DNA from: Toxotes chatareus
Lineage: Eukaryota; Chordata; Actinopteri; Toxotidae
Assembly (NCBI GenBank): GCA_016801885.1
Contig: CM028899.1
Span: 18,057,501 to 18,121,500 of the forward strand
Direction of reading: 5' to 3'
Length of the DNA stretch: 64,000 bases
Below the pieces are notes generated by a model. The model saw nothing but the letters and a program-made list of their open reading frames with translations. It was not told the DNA's origin and searched no databases. The translations under genes were made by a program, and so were the position numbers. Below are positions 61,573 through 64,000 of the stretch, piece by piece (the first letter of the stretch is position 1; each line of letters opens with the position of its first letter).

Positions 61573-61602
<30 letters not shown>
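61572..61602 (+). repeat. (TG)n(CG)n alternating purine-pyrimidine tract
   Basis: TG repeats pass directly into GCGCGCGCGC, unbroken purine-pyrimidine alternation with Z-DNA potential. Confidence 0.9.
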
Positions 61603-61603
<1 letters not shown>

Positions 61604-62495
61604 GGCGAGAGGGAGAGACAGGCAGACAGGTGTGTATACAGTCTGTCTGCTTGATCCAATGCAATGGTAGTTTGGTTGGAACAAGCCCAGCGGTCAATAC
61701 TTATCGATGGCTCTCCTTTCTAACGCTGTTTCTAAATGAGGGGTGTTGCTCTCTGGTCTCACACACATGGACATGGACACTCATGCACACACAAGTGCAC
61801 ACACTCTCTCCTCACACAGTATTTATTCTAACAAACGCAGATGGGTGATTGCACTCACACGGACACCTCAGAAGTACAATCACATATGTATTTCTGCATA
61901 CAGACATGCAGTTCCATGTGGTGTTGTTAAAGAAGTGCACGTACAGACACACACACACACACATGCAATTGTGAGGTGACAATGTCCCCCGTTGAGGCAA
62001 GCAGAGCGACTGACTGATCATTGGAATTTCTTCCAAGCAGCACTTACAGCAATTTGATTCCCTAATGATACTGTCTTCCTGTCTGTCTGTTTATGTCTGT
62101 TCTTTTTTTTCCTGTACTTCTTCCCTTCATTTCCAGAGAAGTTCAAGTTTATTTCCATTGCGATAACATGTGGTTTCTGACTGTTAATTGTATGAATTCT
62201 TGGTGAAAGCCAGAAGCAATGCTTTAGCACACAGTACAGTATAGTCACCTCCTCTGCCTCGTGAAGCTAACGTATACAGCCTGGAACTGCTCTCATTGAC
62301 ACACTTTGTTGATTCAGCAAAGTTGTGTTCACTCAGTTTTACCAAAATGTGTGCAACCCTTACCCAAATCCCCGTCTCTTAGCCTTGGGTCCCTTCCTCT
62401 TCTTTGTATCTCATCTTAATTGTCCACTTGGTGTCTTTCTTTCTTCCTCTATGTCTTGCTCCTTTGTCTTTCTCCTCTGTTCCCCCTCCTTTCAG

Positions 62496-62637
62496 AAAGA
62501 TAATACGAGTGTTGATGGTGATGCTAGCCAAGAAGGTGGAAGAAGTGGGGGGAAGGGGGAGGTTGAAGAAGCCATTTTGCTCCACCACGTCCACCCAGCG
62601 AGACGGAGAGATTGTTAGGCTCAGTGTGGAGCTGTAG
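62496..62637 (+). CDS. ralgapa1: Candidate alternative terminal exon of ralgapa1
   Basis: A CTCCTTTCAG acceptor precedes an open frame that is phase-compatible with the exon ending at 61188 (TT+A). It encodes about 47 residues (LKIIRVLMVMLAKKVEEVGG...) to TAG at 62635-62637. It has no recalled match in the family, and no U12 branch site precedes it, so it would not pair naturally with the U12 donor. Chance is quite possible. Confidence 0.2.
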
Positions 62638-62829
62638 CTCGTATCTAATGCCTCTCAGCCCCATTGTGTTTGTGTGTGCGTGTGCACTTTCTTCCACATA
62701 TACATGTTTCGCCTTGTGTGTGCATTTTGTGTGACTCCAGCAATCTTGAATGAGTGTGCAGACATGTAGACAGCTCTACAGTTGATGTTTGTGCCTTTTC
62801 TACATTTGTTGTGTGTATGTCCGCATGCC

Positions 62830-62832
<3 letters not shown>

Positions 62833-62888
<56 letters not shown>
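62833..62888 (+). repeat. Long (TG)n microsatellite
   Basis: Twenty-eight uninterrupted TG units in the last intron in view. Confidence 0.95.
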
Positions 62889-62889
<1 letters not shown>

Positions 62890-63859
62890 CCCTGTACACG
62901 AGCTGGATGACACACGTCGCGCATGCTCGTTTGGAGGTGTTTGTGTGTGTCTGCGAGTGTCCTGGTGTGTATTGATTGGTGGTAGCAGCAGTTCGATGTC
63001 TCTGACAGGCTGAATTACAGTAATCAGTCATTATTGACTCCCCATCTCTCTGCTACACACACCTCTCTCCTCTCCTCTTCTGTCTCCCCACCTCTCCCCC
63101 TCTGCTGTGCCCTCTACTTCTGTCTCTCCTTTCTTCCTTTCCTTTTCTCCCTCCATCTTCCTGTCTCTGCATCTCTTCCATTGCATCTCTGTGTCCTGCT
63201 GTGCTCTCATTTTTTCTGCTCCTGTCTTGTGTCACTCTGTGCCTCTTATCATCATTTCTCTATCTCCCTCTCTAATTCTGCCCCTGCATTTGCTCTTCTG
63301 CCTCTCTAATGCCCTTATCTCAGGGCATCTCTGTTTCTCCTCCTATCTCTGTCATATTGTCTGTTTTTGCTCTTTTTCAGATTTCTTTACTTTCCTCCCT
63401 TCATTCAGTTTCTCTGAGTTTTTCTTGCTCCCTTATCTTCTTCTCTGCTCATCCTCATTGTCCTAAACCAAGAGAAACTCTGACATCATGATGTAATAAC
63501 AATCCTTAACAACTGTTTTATCTTAAAAGAGTTTGTGAATGTTTGGGACAACACAAGATAAGGTAATAAAGTACAGTACATACAGTACAGATTAAGTAAA
63601 ATGTTAAAAAAAAAAAAAAAGCCCCCCATTTACTCTGTTGTGTCCTCAAAGTGTTTTAGAGACCTTAGCCCAAAAAATGTATGTTACCCAGACAAAACCC
63701 ACAAATTTAAACTTGAGTACAAGGAAGCCGAACAATTGGATATACATTTGAAGTAAATTAAAATTAATTTGAATGTATGAGTATGTAAAATCTCTCATTT
63801 CAGTGTGCTTTGTAGCCCACTTTAACAACTGTATTGCACTTTATTCATAAAGCAATACA

Positions 63860-64000
63860 GGTATGAAGAGGTGGAGCCTAAACATTATGACCACTCACGA
63901 TGAAGCAAGTAACGTTGATCATCGCATAACAAGGGCACATGTCATGCTCTGGGATATATTAGGGGGTAAGTGAAGGGGGGTTGTTTTGGTTCATCAGTGT
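63860..64000 (+). mobile_element. Terminal fragment of another Tc1/mariner-like element (continues outside)
   Basis: GGAGCCTAAACATTATGACC, a GTAACGTTGATCATC-like stretch and GGGATATATTAGG in this order resemble the 5' non-coding part of a fish Tc1-type family whose transposase would start further right. This is recognised from memory only. Confidence 0.45.

Larger units (their letters stand above)
61189..64000 (+). other. ralgapa1 intron running to window edge
   Basis: Holds alternating TG/CG at 61572-61602, a 56-base TG microsatellite (62833-62888), a pyrimidine-rich stretch (about 63040-63450), A15 near 63605 and a Tc1-like terminal fragment at the very end. The next expected coding sequence (family motif YEERARYLQTIVQHH) was not found. 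Confidence 0.6.

Noticed and set aside
61312..61848. 178-codon plus-strand open frame after the last exon
   Set aside because: Runs through a TG/CG microsatellite, has no family resemblance and no splice context; intronic chance frame.
63490..63545. U12 branch site (TCCTTAAC near 63502) followed by AG as the partner acceptor of the 61189 donor
   Set aside because: The sequence after the AG does not encode the expected YEERARYLQ-like segment and stops quickly, so the branch match is probably chance.

Overview
This is a eukaryotic window. It shows vertebrate genes split into many short exons with GT-AG introns, long CA/GT microsatellites, Tc1/mariner remnants and dispersed repeats of the kind found in percomorph fish genomes. 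It is most likely an autosomal segment of a teleost, probably a percomorph. No bacterial, viral or organellar gene content was seen.

Three protein genes occupy almost all of it. (1) Positions 1-12126, plus strand: mia2 (cTAGE5/TALI), an ER-exit-site cargo-export receptor. The window opens inside its lumenal exon. The gene also carries an internal first exon at 3195-3296 that gives the short cTAGE5-type isoform. From that start, 21 exons keep phase to a stop at 12124-12126 (835 aa). (2) Positions 17907-20064, minus strand: brms1l, a SIN3-HDAC corepressor subunit, with eight coding exons and 262 aa. Its C-terminus is shorter than the mammalian one, and one intron is AT-AC with minor-spliceosome (U12) signals. 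(3) From 21703 to beyond the right edge, plus strand: ralgapa1, the catalytic alpha subunit of the Ral GTPase-activating complex. I placed 43 phase-consistent coding exons (about 2106 aa without optional segments), from the initiator through most of the C-terminal RapGAP domain. The gene leaves the window at a textbook U12-type donor (61189).

brms1l and ralgapa1 are head to head. They share an interval of about 1.6 kb with two ZNF143/THAP11-like motifs, which suggests a bidirectional housekeeping promoter. The same two genes are neighbours on human 14q13, and MIA2 lies on nearby 14q21, so the block fits conserved synteny. Between mia2 and brms1l lies a dead Tc1-like element (14495-15593) with a frameshifted transposase and an internal deletion, followed by a near-perfect 38-bp-arm hairpin (16531-16615).

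The most interesting signals concern splicing. They are the U12 introns in two adjacent genes, an in-phase choice of 5' splice site in ralgapa1 that adds 559 residues, a 147-bp and a 42-bp in-phase candidate cassette exon, and the changed C-terminus of brms1l. I found no wholly unknown gene system. All exon boundaries are read by eye from splice motifs, phase and remembered family sequence, and no transcript data were available.
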